Shown here: piece by piece, positions 44,773 through 54,161 of the stretch | How positions within the stretch are numbered: position 1 is the stretch's first letter | Layout: every line of letters begins with the position of its first letter | Assembly (NCBI GenBank): GCA_041984235.1 | Contig: JBHIYN010000014.1 | Location: forward strand, 62,001 to 126,000 | DNA from: JBHIYN01 sp041984235 | GTDB taxonomy: Bacteria; Pseudomonadota; Gammaproteobacteria; Ga0077536 | Length of the DNA: 64,000 bases | Reading direction: 5' to 3' | Program-made: the position numbers and the translations under genes | Notes under the pieces: model-generated | Database searches by the model: none | Told to the model about the DNA's origin: nothing | Seen by the model: the letters and a program-made list of their open reading frames with translations, nothing else

Positions 44773-45723
44773 ATGATACAGGTAGCGCCCAGGGACGTGG
44801 TGCAGCCGGCGATCCGCCGGCGTGAAGTGCCACGGATTCATTGCACTGACGCGGTCGAGTTCCGCGAGCGCACAGCGTCGCGCGACACCCCTGCGATCGT
44901 GACCGGCCTGGTCGGCCAGTGGCCAGCTTTCGCTACCTGGACGCCGAGCTATTTCGCCGGCCGCTACGGCGATATCCGGTTTCGCGCCGGCGTCGATCTG
45001 CCGGTCGATGCCTGCCCCTACGACCGCACCGCCAGCGATCACATCGCCGAGATCCCGCTGCGCGCGGCCGTCGAGGCGATTATGGCGAGCCCGACCGCGA
45101 CCTACGTCAGGCGCCAGCACGTCGAGAAATTCCCCGGGGCCGCGAATGACATCGGGGTCACCGACCTGTCACCGGACGACGGCAAGCCCAGGAACGTGTT
45201 CGTCTGGATCGGCAAGAACACCCTGACCGGCCTGCACTTCGACTTCACCCAGGGCATGCTGTGCCAGTTGTTCGGCGCCAAAACCGTCTACCTGGCCGCG
45301 CCGGGGCAGTACCGCAGGCTGAAACCCATTCGCGCCAGCATCTCCAAGAGCCGCTTTCTGCCCAGCCATCCCGACTTCGAAACGTTCCCGGGCGCGCGCG
45401 ACGTCGAGTTCTGGACGACCCGTCTCGAACGCGGTGAACTGCTGGTGATCCCGCGCCTGTGGTGGCACAGCGTGGTCAGCGAGGGCGAATCGATTTCCGT
45501 CAGTCACGACTTCGGCCACCACCTCGGCTACGGCGAGATTGCCTCCATGGTCGCCGGTTGCGGTCCGCGGGCGATGGCCAGCGTGAGCCGCGACTTCATC
45601 GTTCACGGCTGCCTGGGCAAGCCGTACGTGCAGCGCCTCAGCGACGATCCGCCGTTCGGCAAGGTGCTCCACGACATGATCGCCTACAGTATCCGCGCGC
45701 GGCTGGCACCCCGCCACGCCTGA
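44773..45723 (+). CDS. JmjC/cupin-8 Fe(II)/2-oxoglutarate oxygenase-like protein
   Basis: This 316-residue cupin-8 protein has the iron facial triad His155-x-Asp157 (GLHFDFTQG) and His232 (IPRLWWHSVVSE). Lys170 follows the HxD strand and could bind 2-oxoglutarate. The N-terminal TPAIVTGLVGQWPAF segment is typical of the FIH/cupin-8 group. It probably hydroxylates a sugar, lipid or protein side chain. The next gene (FkbM methyltransferase) is convergent at a 15-base gap, so they are not cotranscribed. Confidence 0.85.
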   Translation: MIQVAPRDVVQPAIRRREVPRIHCTDAVEFRERTASRDTPAIVTGLVGQWPAFATWTPSYFAGRYGDIRFRAGVDLPVDACPYDRTASDHIAEIPLRAAVEAIMASPTATYVRRQHVEKFPGAANDIGVTDLSPDDGKPRNVFVWIGKNTLTGLHFDFTQGMLCQLFGAKTVYLAAPGQYRRLKPIRASISKSRFLPSHPDFETFPGARDVEFWTTRLERGELLVIPRLWWHSVVSEGESISVSHDFGHHLGYGEIASMVAGCGPRAMASVSRDFIVHGCLGKPYVQRLSDDPPFGKVLHDMIAYSIRARLAPRHA

Positions 45724-45738
45724 TCGCGCCAGGCGTCT

Positions 45739-46533
45739 TCAGGCCTGCGCGCCGCTTCTCCGCCACACCTCGATCAGGCCCATCACCTCCACGCACTCGA
45801 GGCCGCTCTGCGCGAGCATGTGCCGGCATTCCTCTGCTTTCTGCTCGCCCATCAGGTGCGGGTGCAGCTCGAGGATGACCAGCTTGAACTGCGGCAACAC
45901 GGACTCGTGCTCGGACAGCAGCGCGTGTTCGCCGCCCTGGATGTCCATGAACAGGGTGTCGAATGTCAGATCGTAGCGGGCGCCGAGGTCCTCTATCGAG
46001 AACACCGGCACCTTGATCAGCCGTGCCGATTCCTGCACCGGCCCACTGACCACGATGCAGTCGTCGAGGTAGAAGGTTCCGTCCGAGGTCTTCGACACCA
46101 TGCCGGAGGCAATCGAGAATTTGCAGTCGTTCAGATCGCGGTTCTCCTCGAGCACGGGAAGCAGGTTGGGATTGGCCTCGACCGCGACGTGCGCCGCCGG
46201 ATCGGCGAGCTGCCGGTTGATCAGCGCCGACACCACGCCGAGACAGGCGCCGAGCTCGAGCACCACGCAATCGCGGCCGATGTACTTCTTGACCAGCAGG
46301 CGCTCTTCCCGCTCGTGGGTGTCGTGATAGAAGCGCGCACGGTGAATCCGCGTGGTCAGGTCGCGCGGTATACGGAAGACCATGCCCTCGGTTCGATAGT
46401 CACCATGAAACCAGTCGAACAGCAGGCCGGCCAGGTAGTACTTGTAATAGCGCAGGCGCTGCACGGCGTACCAGGCTTCGCGGCACGCCCGGTAGAGTGG
46501 GTCGGGTAGCAATCTCTTGGCCAGTGCAATCAT
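45739..46533 (-). CDS. FkbM-family methyltransferase
   Basis: This 264-residue SAM-dependent O-methyltransferase has the FkbM pattern: VVLELGACLGVVSALI (SAM motif I, near residue 91), AHVAVEANPNLLPVLEENRDLN, and FMDIQGGEHALLSEH near residue 203. FkbM enzymes often methylate sugar hydroxyls in polysaccharide loci, which fits here. A TGGTATCCT extended -10 on the minus strand (46619-46611) lies about 80 bases upstream. Confidence 0.88.
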   Translation of the reverse strand: MIALAKRLLPDPLYRACREAWYAVQRLRYYKYYLAGLLFDWFHGDYRTEGMVFRIPRDLTTRIHRARFYHDTHEREERLLVKKYIGRDCVVLELGACLGVVSALINRQLADPAAHVAVEANPNLLPVLEENRDLNDCKFSIASGMVSKTSDGTFYLDDCIVVSGPVQESARLIKVPVFSIEDLGARYDLTFDTLFMDIQGGEHALLSEHESVLPQFKLVILELHPHLMGEQKAEECRHMLAQSGLECVEVMGLIEVWRRSGAQA

Positions 46534-46930
46534 GACGGTTTGCTCCGGAAACCAGGAAACGCCGGCCGCGCGCGCGTGGCAGCGGCCAGACGCGCGTCCG
46601 TCCTCCGACTAGGATACCAGTGCCGGCACGCGACACGGCAAAGGATCCCGCGGCCTGTCGCGTCCGCCGGGCACCGGGTCCCGCCCCCGCTCCCGCCGGC
46701 AACGCCGGATAGCGCCGGCCGGCTCCCTGCCGCACCACCGCGGATCAAGAAATCGGCCGCGGCGCCGCTGATCTCGAGGGCGCACACTCACCCGGATCCG
46801 GTATCCTGCGAACGCCGCGCAGGTTTGGACAGGCGGCACGCGAAGCACCCGCGGCAGCCCCCGTCGCGCGCGGAGGCGATGCCGGGGCAGCCTCCGGGCC
46901 GACCCGTATTCCGAGCACAACCCATCGAAC
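46534..46930. other. 397-base divergent intergenic region before the ABC exporter
   Basis: No gene is supported. The region separates the FkbM gene from wzm. It holds a TGGTATCCT extended -10 on the minus strand (46619-46611) and a second TATCCT on the plus strand near 46801, both without clear -35 boxes. I see no repeats or terminator. Confidence 0.45.
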
Positions 46931-47782
46931 ATGTCCCCTCCACGCGCCGAGATCGTCACCGAAATCCACCCCCGACGCGGCTGGGCCGCGCTCGATCTGC
47001 GCGAGATCTGGCGCTACCGGGATCTGCTGTGGCTGTTCTCGCTGCGCGACGTGCAGGTGCGCTACAAGCAGACCGTGTTCGGCGTCGCCTGGGCGGTGAT
47101 CCAGCCGGTCATGATGATGGTCGTGATGACCCTCATCTTCGGCAAGGGGCTGCGCCTGGAGGAATCCAGCATTCCCGGTATTCCCTACGCGGTCGCCTTC
47201 CTGGCAGCGCAGATCGTGTGGTCGTTCTTCGCCAACGGACTCAACAGCACCGCCAACAGCCTGGTCGGCAATGCGGGCATCGTGACCAAGGTCTACTTCC
47301 CCCGTCTCATCGTCCCCATCGCCGCGCTGAGCACGGCGCTGGTCGACTTCCTCATCGCCTTCCTGATCTTCGTGCTGGTGGCCTGGGCCTACGGGGTGGC
47401 ATTCACCGGAACGGCCGTGCTGCTGCCGCTGGTTTTCGCCTCGATGGTGCTCGCCGCCTTCGGCCTCGGGCTGGTCCTCGCAGCTCTGATGGTGTCCTAC
47501 CGCGACGTGCGCTACGTGATTCCGTACTGCCTGCAGGTGGGTTTCTTCGTCTCTCCCGTGGTCTGGTGGGAGGAGCACGTCGGCGAGCTGATGGGCGCAT
47601 GGAAGCCCCTGCTCTACCTCAATCCCATCGCCGGACCGCTGACCGCCTTTCGCGACATCATGACCGGTCAGCCGCTCGACTGGCTGGGCTGGTTCGTCTC
47701 GATTACCGTCAGCGTGCTCATTGCCTGCGGCGGCGCCGTCTATTTCGCGCGGGCCGAGGCGCGTTTCGCCGATGTCGCCTGA
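46931..47782 (+). CDS. wzm: ABC-2 polysaccharide export permease
   Basis: This 283-residue inner-membrane protein has six predicted helices and the family signature near the first helix (LRDVQVRYKQTVFGVAWAVI). It forms the channel of the Wzm-Wzt exporter, which moves a completed lipid-linked polysaccharide across the inner membrane. The ATPase gene follows after 12 bases. A separate Wzx flippase is also in this window, so two export routes coexist. Confidence 0.92.
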   Translation: MSPPRAEIVTEIHPRRGWAALDLREIWRYRDLLWLFSLRDVQVRYKQTVFGVAWAVIQPVMMMVVMTLIFGKGLRLEESSIPGIPYAVAFLAAQIVWSFFANGLNSTANSLVGNAGIVTKVYFPRLIVPIAALSTALVDFLIAFLIFVLVAWAYGVAFTGTAVLLPLVFASMVLAAFGLGLVLAALMVSYRDVRYVIPYCLQVGFFVSPVVWWEEHVGELMGAWKPLLYLNPIAGPLTAFRDIMTGQPLDWLGWFVSITVSVLIACGGAVYFARAEARFADVA

Positions 47783-47794
47783 CCGGAGCACCGC

Positions 47795-49054
47795 GTGAGC
47801 AGGAAGGTCATCGAGGTCGAGGCACTCGGCAAGCAGTACATGCGAGGCATGTCGGTCGGCGCCGGCGATCTGCGCGATGCGCTGACCGGTGGCGCGCAGC
47901 GGCTCCTGCGCGGCTTCAGGCGTAGCGCGGCGAGCGGCGACGACGACCGCGCAGCGCGCCTGTTCTGGGCGTTGCGCGACGTCAGCTTCAGCGTCGCGCG
48001 CGGTGAAGTGTTCGGCATCATCGGACGCAATGGCGCCGGCAAGTCCACCCTCCTCAAGGTATTGACGCGCGTTAGCCCTCCGACCGAGGGGCATGCGCGC
48101 ATGGTCGGCCGGATTGGTGCGCTGCTCGAGGTCGGCACCGGCTTCCACCCGGAACTCAGCGGCCGCGAAAACACCTATCTCAACGGCGCGATCCTGGGCA
48201 TGACCCGGAACGAGATCGACCTGGCTTACCCGTCCATCGTCGAGTACGCCGGTATCGAGGCGTTCATGGATACCCCGGTCAAGCGTTTTTCCTCGGGCAT
48301 GCGGGTGCGCCTCGGTTTTGCTATCGCTGCCCACCTGATGCCCGAGATCCTGATCCTCGACGAAGTCCTTGCTGTCGGCGACGTCGAATTCCAGCGCAAG
48401 TCGAGTCAGACCATCATCGAGTACGCCGAGTCTGGCAATACCATTCTTTTCGTAAGCCACAACATGGAGTCAGTGCGCAACATCTGTTCACGCGTAATGT
48501 TTCTCGAGCAGGGCCAGGTGCGTTTCGTCGGTAGTCCTGAAGACGCCATTCGCATGTACCAGGACAGCATGCGACCGGAAGCCGGCGCCGGCTTGCTCGA
48601 GCGCGAGCGCGGCAGCGGACTCGAGCCGGTCATCGCGAGCATCGGCTTCCGGGCCGCCTCCGGTGAGCAACAGGTTTCGTTCCCGAGCTGCGCAGCGGTC
48701 ACGATCGAGATAGGCATCGACAACGCCGAGACCCTGACCGAACCGTATGTCGAATTTGTGATCATGGACGCGCTGGGAACGCGTATCGCTCTCGTCTCCT
48801 CGCGCGTACAGAAGCCGGATCTCGGACCCCTGCCGCCGCGTGGCACGATTGCTTTCGAGTTCGAAACGCTGCCGCTGCTGCCCGGCAATTACTTCGTCAA
48901 CGTGGAAGTCGGTAACGCCGGGCACCGCCTCGATTTTCTGTTGCGAGCCGCCGAGCTGCACATCGAGTGGGCTGACGTCTTTGGGACTGGCATTCTGCAG
49001 GCGAGCGGGCGCGGGCCGGTCGTCCTCGCCGCGCATATTCACGCCCTGCCGTGA
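47795..49054 (+). CDS. wzt: ABC polysaccharide exporter ATPase with C-terminal glycan-recognition domain
   Basis: This 419-residue protein has a nucleotide-binding domain with Walker A GRNGAGKST (77-85), signature FSSGMRVRLG and Walker B ILILDEVLAVGD. A C-terminal beta-sandwich domain of about 150 residues (from about 265) is of the Wzt type that reads the terminal modification of the O-antigen chain before export. An insert between the first strand and Walker A (about 22-55) is usual for this family. The start is GTG. The stop overlaps the next glycosyltransferase by four bases. Confidence 0.93.
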   Translation: MSRKVIEVEALGKQYMRGMSVGAGDLRDALTGGAQRLLRGFRRSAASGDDDRAARLFWALRDVSFSVARGEVFGIIGRNGAGKSTLLKVLTRVSPPTEGHARMVGRIGALLEVGTGFHPELSGRENTYLNGAILGMTRNEIDLAYPSIVEYAGIEAFMDTPVKRFSSGMRVRLGFAIAAHLMPEILILDEVLAVGDVEFQRKSSQTIIEYAESGNTILFVSHNMESVRNICSRVMFLEQGQVRFVGSPEDAIRMYQDSMRPEAGAGLLERERGSGLEPVIASIGFRAASGEQQVSFPSCAAVTIEIGIDNAETLTEPYVEFVIMDALGTRIALVSSRVQKPDLGPLPPRGTIAFEFETLPLLPGNYFVNVEVGNAGHRLDFLLRAAELHIEWADVFGTGILQASGRGPVVLAAHIHALP

Positions 49055-50118
49055 GCGCGAGCAACGACTTCGGGATCCGGCTGGTCAGTAAGCGCTGGAC
49101 ACACCATTCGCTCAGCAGCGGCTACGACCGCGGTTTCGAGAACGTCGGTACCCCGATCGCGAATCCCGCCGCCGCCGGCATCCGCGAGCGGCTGGTCCCC
49201 GAGCGCCTGGCGATTCCGCTGGTGGCGCGCTCGGGACTTGATGAGTACACACTGGCCGCCTTCTATCATGAGCTGGCCGCAGCCCGTGACATGGTCGCGC
49301 ACCGCGGCCCGACGCTGTATCACGTCCTCTATGGCGACGACGGTTATCGCTATCTCGGCCTGGCGCGCCGCGTCATGCCGCGCCATCGCCTGGTTGCGAC
49401 CTATCACCTGCCGCCGGTCAAGATGGAGCGCCTGGTGCACGCGCACGCGCACCTGCGTTACCTCGATGCACTGATCGTGGTCGCTTCGAGCCAGGTCGAG
49501 TATTTTGCCCGCTATATAGACAGAGATCGCATTCACTGCATCCGCCACGGGATAGACGTAGATGCATTCACTCCTGGCCCTTCACGCGCCGACGACGCCG
49601 CGCGACGCTGTCTGTTCGTAGGCTTGCACGAGCGTGATTTCGAAGTTCTAGAGGAGCTCGCCGGGATCCTCGCGGTGACCGACCCACCGACCCGCCTGGT
49701 GGTGGTCAGCGATGCCGCCGAGCGCTCGCGCTTCGCCGCCCGCGCCAATGTCGAGTTCCGCAGTGGAGTAGGCGAGGATGAATTGCTGTCGCTCTACCGT
49801 GACTGCGATGTCTTCGTCCAACCTCTGCGGGCCGCAACGGCGAACAACTCGATCCTCGAGGCGCTGGCCTGCGGCTGTCCGATCGTGGCCAGCGACCTGC
49901 CGGGAATCACCGACTACATCGACGCCGACTGCGCGGTCCTGGTCCCGCCCGGTGACGCGAATGCGATGGGCACGGCAACGCTTGCCCTGCTCGACGACCC
50001 GGCACGCCGGCGCGCCCTCTCGGCGGCAGCACGCACGCGAGCGGAAACGCTTGCCTGGCCCACGATCATCGCTGCGCAGCGCGCCGTCTACGCCGACCTG
50101 TTCCGCCGTCAGTCCTGA
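49051..50118 (+). CDS. Family 4-like glycosyltransferase
   Basis: This 355-residue GT-B-like protein has an N-terminal half with LYHVLYGDDGYRYLG and the GT4 C-terminal donor motifs DCDVFVQPLRAATANNSILEA and ACGCPIVASDLPGITDYI. The GTG start shares four bases with the wzt stop, so it is part of the exporter operon and probably builds the glycan that Wzm-Wzt exports. The 3' end overlaps the convergent glycosyltransferase gene by 10 bases. Confidence 0.83.
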   Translation: MSASNDFGIRLVSKRWTHHSLSSGYDRGFENVGTPIANPAAAGIRERLVPERLAIPLVARSGLDEYTLAAFYHELAAARDMVAHRGPTLYHVLYGDDGYRYLGLARRVMPRHRLVATYHLPPVKMERLVHAHAHLRYLDALIVVASSQVEYFARYIDRDRIHCIRHGIDVDAFTPGPSRADDAARRCLFVGLHERDFEVLEELAGILAVTDPPTRLVVVSDAAERSRFAARANVEFRSGVGEDELLSLYRDCDVFVQPLRAATANNSILEALACGCPIVASDLPGITDYIDADCAVLVPPGDANAMGTATLALLDDPARRRALSAAARTRAETLAWPTIIAAQRAVYADLFRRQS

Positions 50119-51131
50119 AGGTGCCCGGGACCGCGGTCGCTGTCCGGCGTGCGGCCCGCCGGCGCACCGCAAAGGGCATCGAGCGGCCCGCTGCTGCGCA
50201 TCAGCCCGCAGCTCAGCAGATCGTCACTCGATCCGAAGCGCCGTGCGCCCGGGTACCACAGCACGCGGGCCTTCTCCTGCTCGAGCGCGCGCACGTAGGC
50301 CGCGTACTCCTCCCCATCGCGCCAATGCTGCTTGCGCACCGCTTCTTCCGCGGCGCGCCTGGCAAAATCCTCCAGGAACTTGAAGTGCAGCATCCCCGCG
50401 CGCAGCGCGGAATAGCGCACGCCGTCCACCTGATGGCAGCCGGCGCGCAGGGAAACACCGCGACCGAAACGCAGCAGTGGAACCTTGTCGACGCACGGCC
50501 GCATGCCGAATACGCGCACGCGTGGCCCGCCGGTGGTGAAGCCGTCGTGCTCAAAGTAGCCGTCGGGATCGAACCATGGACAGCACTCGAGGAGACCGCC
50601 GGCCGGACCGGGACGAGCGTCCTCGATCGGGCCGCGCGCGTACATGTCGACCAGTAACGCCGGAAGTGCGGTGGCACCTTCGGCATCCAGGCAGGCACAC
50701 AGCTCGCGCAGGGTGACCTGCTCCATGTGCGGATAGACGAACAACTCGTCGGTATCCGCAACCAGGCACCAGCGACCGCGGCCAAATCGACGCAGCAGGG
50801 CATGCTGCCAGCGCACGCCGTAGAGCGCCTCGTCGTAGCGTTGCGCGGTGGAGAATGTAGTCACGTCCGCCTGCGCCGCGAGGTAGTCGGTCGAGCCGTC
50901 GTCCGAGCCGTTATCGGCAATGAAGAATCGGTCGACGCCGAGCTCGCGATAATAGGCGAGGAAATGCGGCAGGCGCAGGCGTTCGTTGCGGCACACGGCA
51001 AAAACGCCGATGCCATCCTTCGCCAGGTCAGCGCGCGATCCGCTGAGCCTGCGCAGACTCAGCGCCGCGCGCGCCTCTGCCAGGCGCCATGCGCCCCAGC
51101 GATGCAGCCCGCGCAGACGCGCACCGGTCAA
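50109..51131 (-). CDS. Glycosyltransferase, GT2/GT92-like
   Basis: This 340-residue protein has a GT-A core of the DUF23/GT92 or Glyco_tranf_2_4 kind: VFAVCRNERLRLPHFLAYYRE, FFIADNGSDDGSTDYL, the metal-binding LVADTDELFVYP (near residue 125) and a late conserved Lys/His segment MLHFKFLEDF. The start is a TTG that overlaps the upstream sulfotransferase stop (TTGA), fitting the coupled-gene style of the locus; a later start cannot be excluded. Confidence 0.78.
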   Translation of the reverse strand: MTGARLRGLHRWGAWRLAEARAALSLRRLSGSRADLAKDGIGVFAVCRNERLRLPHFLAYYRELGVDRFFIADNGSDDGSTDYLAAQADVTTFSTAQRYDEALYGVRWQHALLRRFGRGRWCLVADTDELFVYPHMEQVTLRELCACLDAEGATALPALLVDMYARGPIEDARPGPAGGLLECCPWFDPDGYFEHDGFTTGGPRVRVFGMRPCVDKVPLLRFGRGVSLRAGCHQVDGVRYSALRAGMLHFKFLEDFARRAAEEAVRKQHWRDGEEYAAYVRALEQEKARVLWYPGARRFGSSDDLLSCGLMRSSGPLDALCGAPAGRTPDSDRGPGHLQD

Positions 51132-52135
51132 GCCGCGTCACCACGCGAGCGATTCGCCGAGGGGCCACGGTAGCCGAGCTCGCCGGCCAGCGGCCGTACC
51201 GCTCTGCCGAGCAGCCAGCGCTCGGCAGACGGCAGCCATACACTCGCCGGTGCGGCGCCACGCAGGCGCGGCAATTCGCGGGCGCCCACCACGTGTTCAC
51301 CGAGAAATTCCTCGATGCGCTGCGCGGTTGCAGGCTCACGTAGCGATTCGTACTGCACCAGGATGCTGCGCAAACCTGCCGCGGGCGCGCCGAAGGAGCC
51401 GGCTAGATGGCACCACAGGCGCCCGAAAGCTGTCGGCGTGTCGATCAGTCCGTGCGGCCAGTCGTTGAAACAATCGCGCCAGGCGCGGTAGGAACGCCAG
51501 GCGTCGAACGGATTGCGCACCAGCAATATGAAGCGCGCGCGCGGATAGAGCCATTGCAGGTAATGGGCATCGTCGATGTCCAGGCGCACTTCCTTCAGCC
51601 CCCACTCGCGGAAACCCCGCTGCGCCGCCGGCACCGCGAGCAAGCGGTCGATAAAGGCGCGGTGGGCATGCCAGATCTCGCTGACCGGTGGGTACAGGTC
51701 CGCCACCCAGCTCTCGCTCAGTGGCGCGTTGTCACCACCATCGATGAGCTGGTCGGCGCGCGGCCAGGACGGATCGAAAGGCTGTAACTGCGCTCGCAGG
51801 CGCTGCACGATAGTGCTGGCGTTGAACGGCTCGCCCCAGACCAGGCGCGTGCCACTGGCCATCAGCATCCGCTGCACCAGCGTCGAGCCCGAGCGCCATC
51901 CGGCCGCAAGCACGAACACGGGGGCAGTGTCGTCGTCCGGCGGCTTGAACCCGCGCGCGGCGAAATCCTCGGCTACGGCAACGAATGCGCGCGCGTTACG
52001 TTGCGTCGCCCGCGCGCGAAGCCTGTTGCGCTCGCGCGGACCGAGCACAGCGTCTCGCAACACGCCAAGATCCTTCCAAGATAAATCCAATCGCAACTCC
52101 CAACGCGATCCCACGGCCCGACCGTCGATGCCCAT
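51128..52135 (-). CDS. PAPS-dependent sulfotransferase
   Basis: This 335-residue sulfotransferase-fold protein has the PAPS 5'-phosphosulfate loop GWRSGSTLVQRML at residues 79-91 and the 3'-phosphate segment FILLVRNPFDAWRSYRAW near 200-217. It probably sulfates a sugar hydroxyl of the polysaccharide. The ATG giving MGIDGR was preferred over a GTG five codons upstream. It is coupled to the glycosyltransferase downstream and divergent from a second sulfotransferase. Confidence 0.84.
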   Translation of the reverse strand: MGIDGRAVGSRWELRLDLSWKDLGVLRDAVLGPRERNRLRARATQRNARAFVAVAEDFAARGFKPPDDDTAPVFVLAAGWRSGSTLVQRMLMASGTRLVWGEPFNASTIVQRLRAQLQPFDPSWPRADQLIDGGDNAPLSESWVADLYPPVSEIWHAHRAFIDRLLAVPAAQRGFREWGLKEVRLDIDDAHYLQWLYPRARFILLVRNPFDAWRSYRAWRDCFNDWPHGLIDTPTAFGRLWCHLAGSFGAPAAGLRSILVQYESLREPATAQRIEEFLGEHVVGARELPRLRGAAPASVWLPSAERWLLGRAVRPLAGELGYRGPSANRSRGDAA

Positions 52136-52232
52136 GGTAGCGCACGGCACAGCAAGGTCGGTCCGGCGAGCAAGGGCGGGAGCAAGAGATTACAATCCGG
52201 CCAATGACTATAGCGCAACGTTCCGGGGCAAC

Positions 52233-53075
52233 GTGATCCGCCGGCTCGCCTCGCGCATCGCCGTGGCGGCGGGCGGTTCGGCGCTCGCATCGTGCCTGTA
52301 TTTTCCGCGCGGCGTTGCGGGCCGCTCGCGCAGCTACCGCCGCTTCGTCATCGCCGCTTATGCGCGTAGCGGCTCCACCATGCTGGTCTCCGCACTGGAC
52401 GGCCACCCGCAGGTCAAGTGCTACAGCGAGATTTTCCACGGCGATCACGCCATGTTCATGACCGCGGGCTACCCTGAGGGCAATGCCTGGATCGAGCGCA
52501 TTCGTCGCCATTCACCGCAACGCTTTCTCGACACCTTCGTTTTCCGTGGCTACAAGCCGCGCATCCAGCAGGTCGGCTTCAAGGTGTTCCCGGACCAGGC
52601 CCGCGACCGGCGCTTTGCTGCCAGCGTGCGCGCTCTGCTCAGCGATCACGACGTCTGCGTAATCCATCTGCGTCGGCGCAATCGGCTCGCGATGTACCTC
52701 TCGCTGGTCCGCGCGCAGCGCAGCGACGCGTGGACGACTTTCCGCAGCGAGCGCTACGACGAGAGTCCGCTCCGGCTAGAGCCCGAAGCGTGTCGCGAGG
52801 CGTTCGAAGCGCATGCAGCCGACGAGGCTTTCTTTGCGGGGTTGCTTGCCCCGCGGCCGCATCTCGAGATCTTCTACGAGGACGTGATGGCCGCTCCCCA
52901 GCGGCTGTTCGAGACGGTCACGGCCTACCTGGAGGTCGACGAAAGCGAGTTCGCTCCACGAATCGGTAAACAGCGATCGACCCCGCTGCGCGCCGCGGTC
53001 GAGAATTTCGATGAGCTGGCGACGGCATTCGCCGGCAGCGAGTACGCGAACTGCTTTGCCGAGGACGAGGTATGA
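52233..53075 (+). CDS. PAPS-dependent sulfotransferase (second type)
   Basis: This 280-residue protein has the PAPS loop AAYARSGSTMLVSALDGHP (near 41-59) and the 3'-phosphate motif VIHLRRRNRLAMYLSLVRA. It resembles Stf0/Nod-type carbohydrate sulfotransferases more than its neighbour does. The GTG at 52233 was chosen because GGGGC lies five bases ahead; the upstream frame overlaps the other sulfotransferase antisense. A short hydrophobic stretch at 9-25 may be a membrane anchor. A glycosyltransferase gene follows after 58 bases. Confidence 0.83.
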   Translation: MIRRLASRIAVAAGGSALASCLYFPRGVAGRSRSYRRFVIAAYARSGSTMLVSALDGHPQVKCYSEIFHGDHAMFMTAGYPEGNAWIERIRRHSPQRFLDTFVFRGYKPRIQQVGFKVFPDQARDRRFAASVRALLSDHDVCVIHLRRRNRLAMYLSLVRAQRSDAWTTFRSERYDESPLRLEPEACREAFEAHAADEAFFAGLLAPRPHLEIFYEDVMAAPQRLFETVTAYLEVDESEFAPRIGKQRSTPLRAAVENFDELATAFAGSEYANCFAEDEV

Positions 53076-53133
53076 GCCTGCCGCAGACGCACGCCATCAC
53101 GAGGGCGCTTCGTGCGGTGGTGGCAGGTGCCCG

Positions 53134-54075
53134 GTGATCGACGCACCGCCCATCTCGGTGATCCTCTGCACGCGCAACCGCGCGACGTCGCTGGCGCGTG
53201 CCCTGGATACCCTCAATACCCTCCGTTACCCGGGCGACTGGGAGCTGGTGATCGTCGATAATGCCTCCAGCGACGCCACGCCCGGGGTCATCGAAGCATT
53301 CGAGGCGCGCGCGCCCTGCCCGGTGCGACACGTCCAGGCGCCAGTTCCGGGCCTTTCGCGGGCGCGCAACATCGGCCTGGCGCACGCTTCGAAACCACTG
53401 GTTGCCTTCGTCGACGACGATTGCTATCCGGCCGTCGACTACCTCGAGGCAACGGCGCGCGCCTTCACCGATCCCACGATTGGTTTCGCCGGCGGGCGCG
53501 TTCTGCTCCATGACCCCAATGAGCAGCGCATCACGGTACAGGAATCCACCCAGGGCGAACGCATCGCGCCACTGACCTTCCTGCGGTCCGGCCGCATCCA
53601 TGGGGCCAACATGGCATTCCGACGCGATGCCGTGATCGCCCTGCGCGGCTTCGACGAACGTCTCGGTGCCGGCACGCTGTTCCGGGCAGCCGAGGACAGC
53701 GACATGATGAGACGCCTCTCGGCCGCGGGTTGGCACGGTCTCTATGCGCCGGACATGGTCGTGCGCCACCACCACGGCCGCACTACGCGGGCGGAGGTCG
53801 CCGCCCTGCTCGCCGGCTACGATCGAGGTATCGGCGCCGGCATGATCAAGTGCCTGCTCGACGCACGGTTGCGCGCGACCTATGCCCGCGGCTGGTACTG
53901 GAAAATGCGCGAGGTCGGCACGCGTCGCGCACTGCGCCAGCTCGGCTGGGGCCTGTGCTTCGCGCTGCGTTACGGCCCCACGCGGCGGCACCTGATGCGT
54001 CACCCCGCACCGGACTTTTCGGTGACGGATGCGAGCCAATTCACCGAACGAAACGCGGCGACACGGGTAAAGTAG
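53134..54075 (+). CDS. Family 2 glycosyltransferase
   Basis: This 313-residue GT-A enzyme has SVILCTRNRATSL, VIVDNASSDATPG, FVDDDCYPAVDYL (DxD) and the base region RAAEDSDMMRRLS. Its motif order matches the glycosyltransferase at 39145-40044. The start is GTG. It lies between a sulfotransferase and a family 4 glycosyltransferase on the same strand, so it is likely cotranscribed with both. Confidence 0.85.
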   Translation: MIDAPPISVILCTRNRATSLARALDTLNTLRYPGDWELVIVDNASSDATPGVIEAFEARAPCPVRHVQAPVPGLSRARNIGLAHASKPLVAFVDDDCYPAVDYLEATARAFTDPTIGFAGGRVLLHDPNEQRITVQESTQGERIAPLTFLRSGRIHGANMAFRRDAVIALRGFDERLGAGTLFRAAEDSDMMRRLSAAGWHGLYAPDMVVRHHHGRTTRAEVAALLAGYDRGIGAGMIKCLLDARLRATYARGWYWKMREVGTRRALRQLGWGLCFALRYGPTRRHLMRHPAPDFSVTDASQFTERNAATRVK

Positions 54076-54161
54076 ACGATACTTGCAGTCGATGATCTGT
54101 CTCACGCGGTACGCCCCGGCGGCGCCGCAGCCACCGAATCCATGACCCGACAGGCCTGCTG

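Noticed and set aside
46745..48460. Minus-strand frame of 571 codons opposite wzm and wzt
   Set aside because: It covers parts of two firmly identified ABC genes and is rich in His, Asp and Arg, as reverse-strand shadows are.
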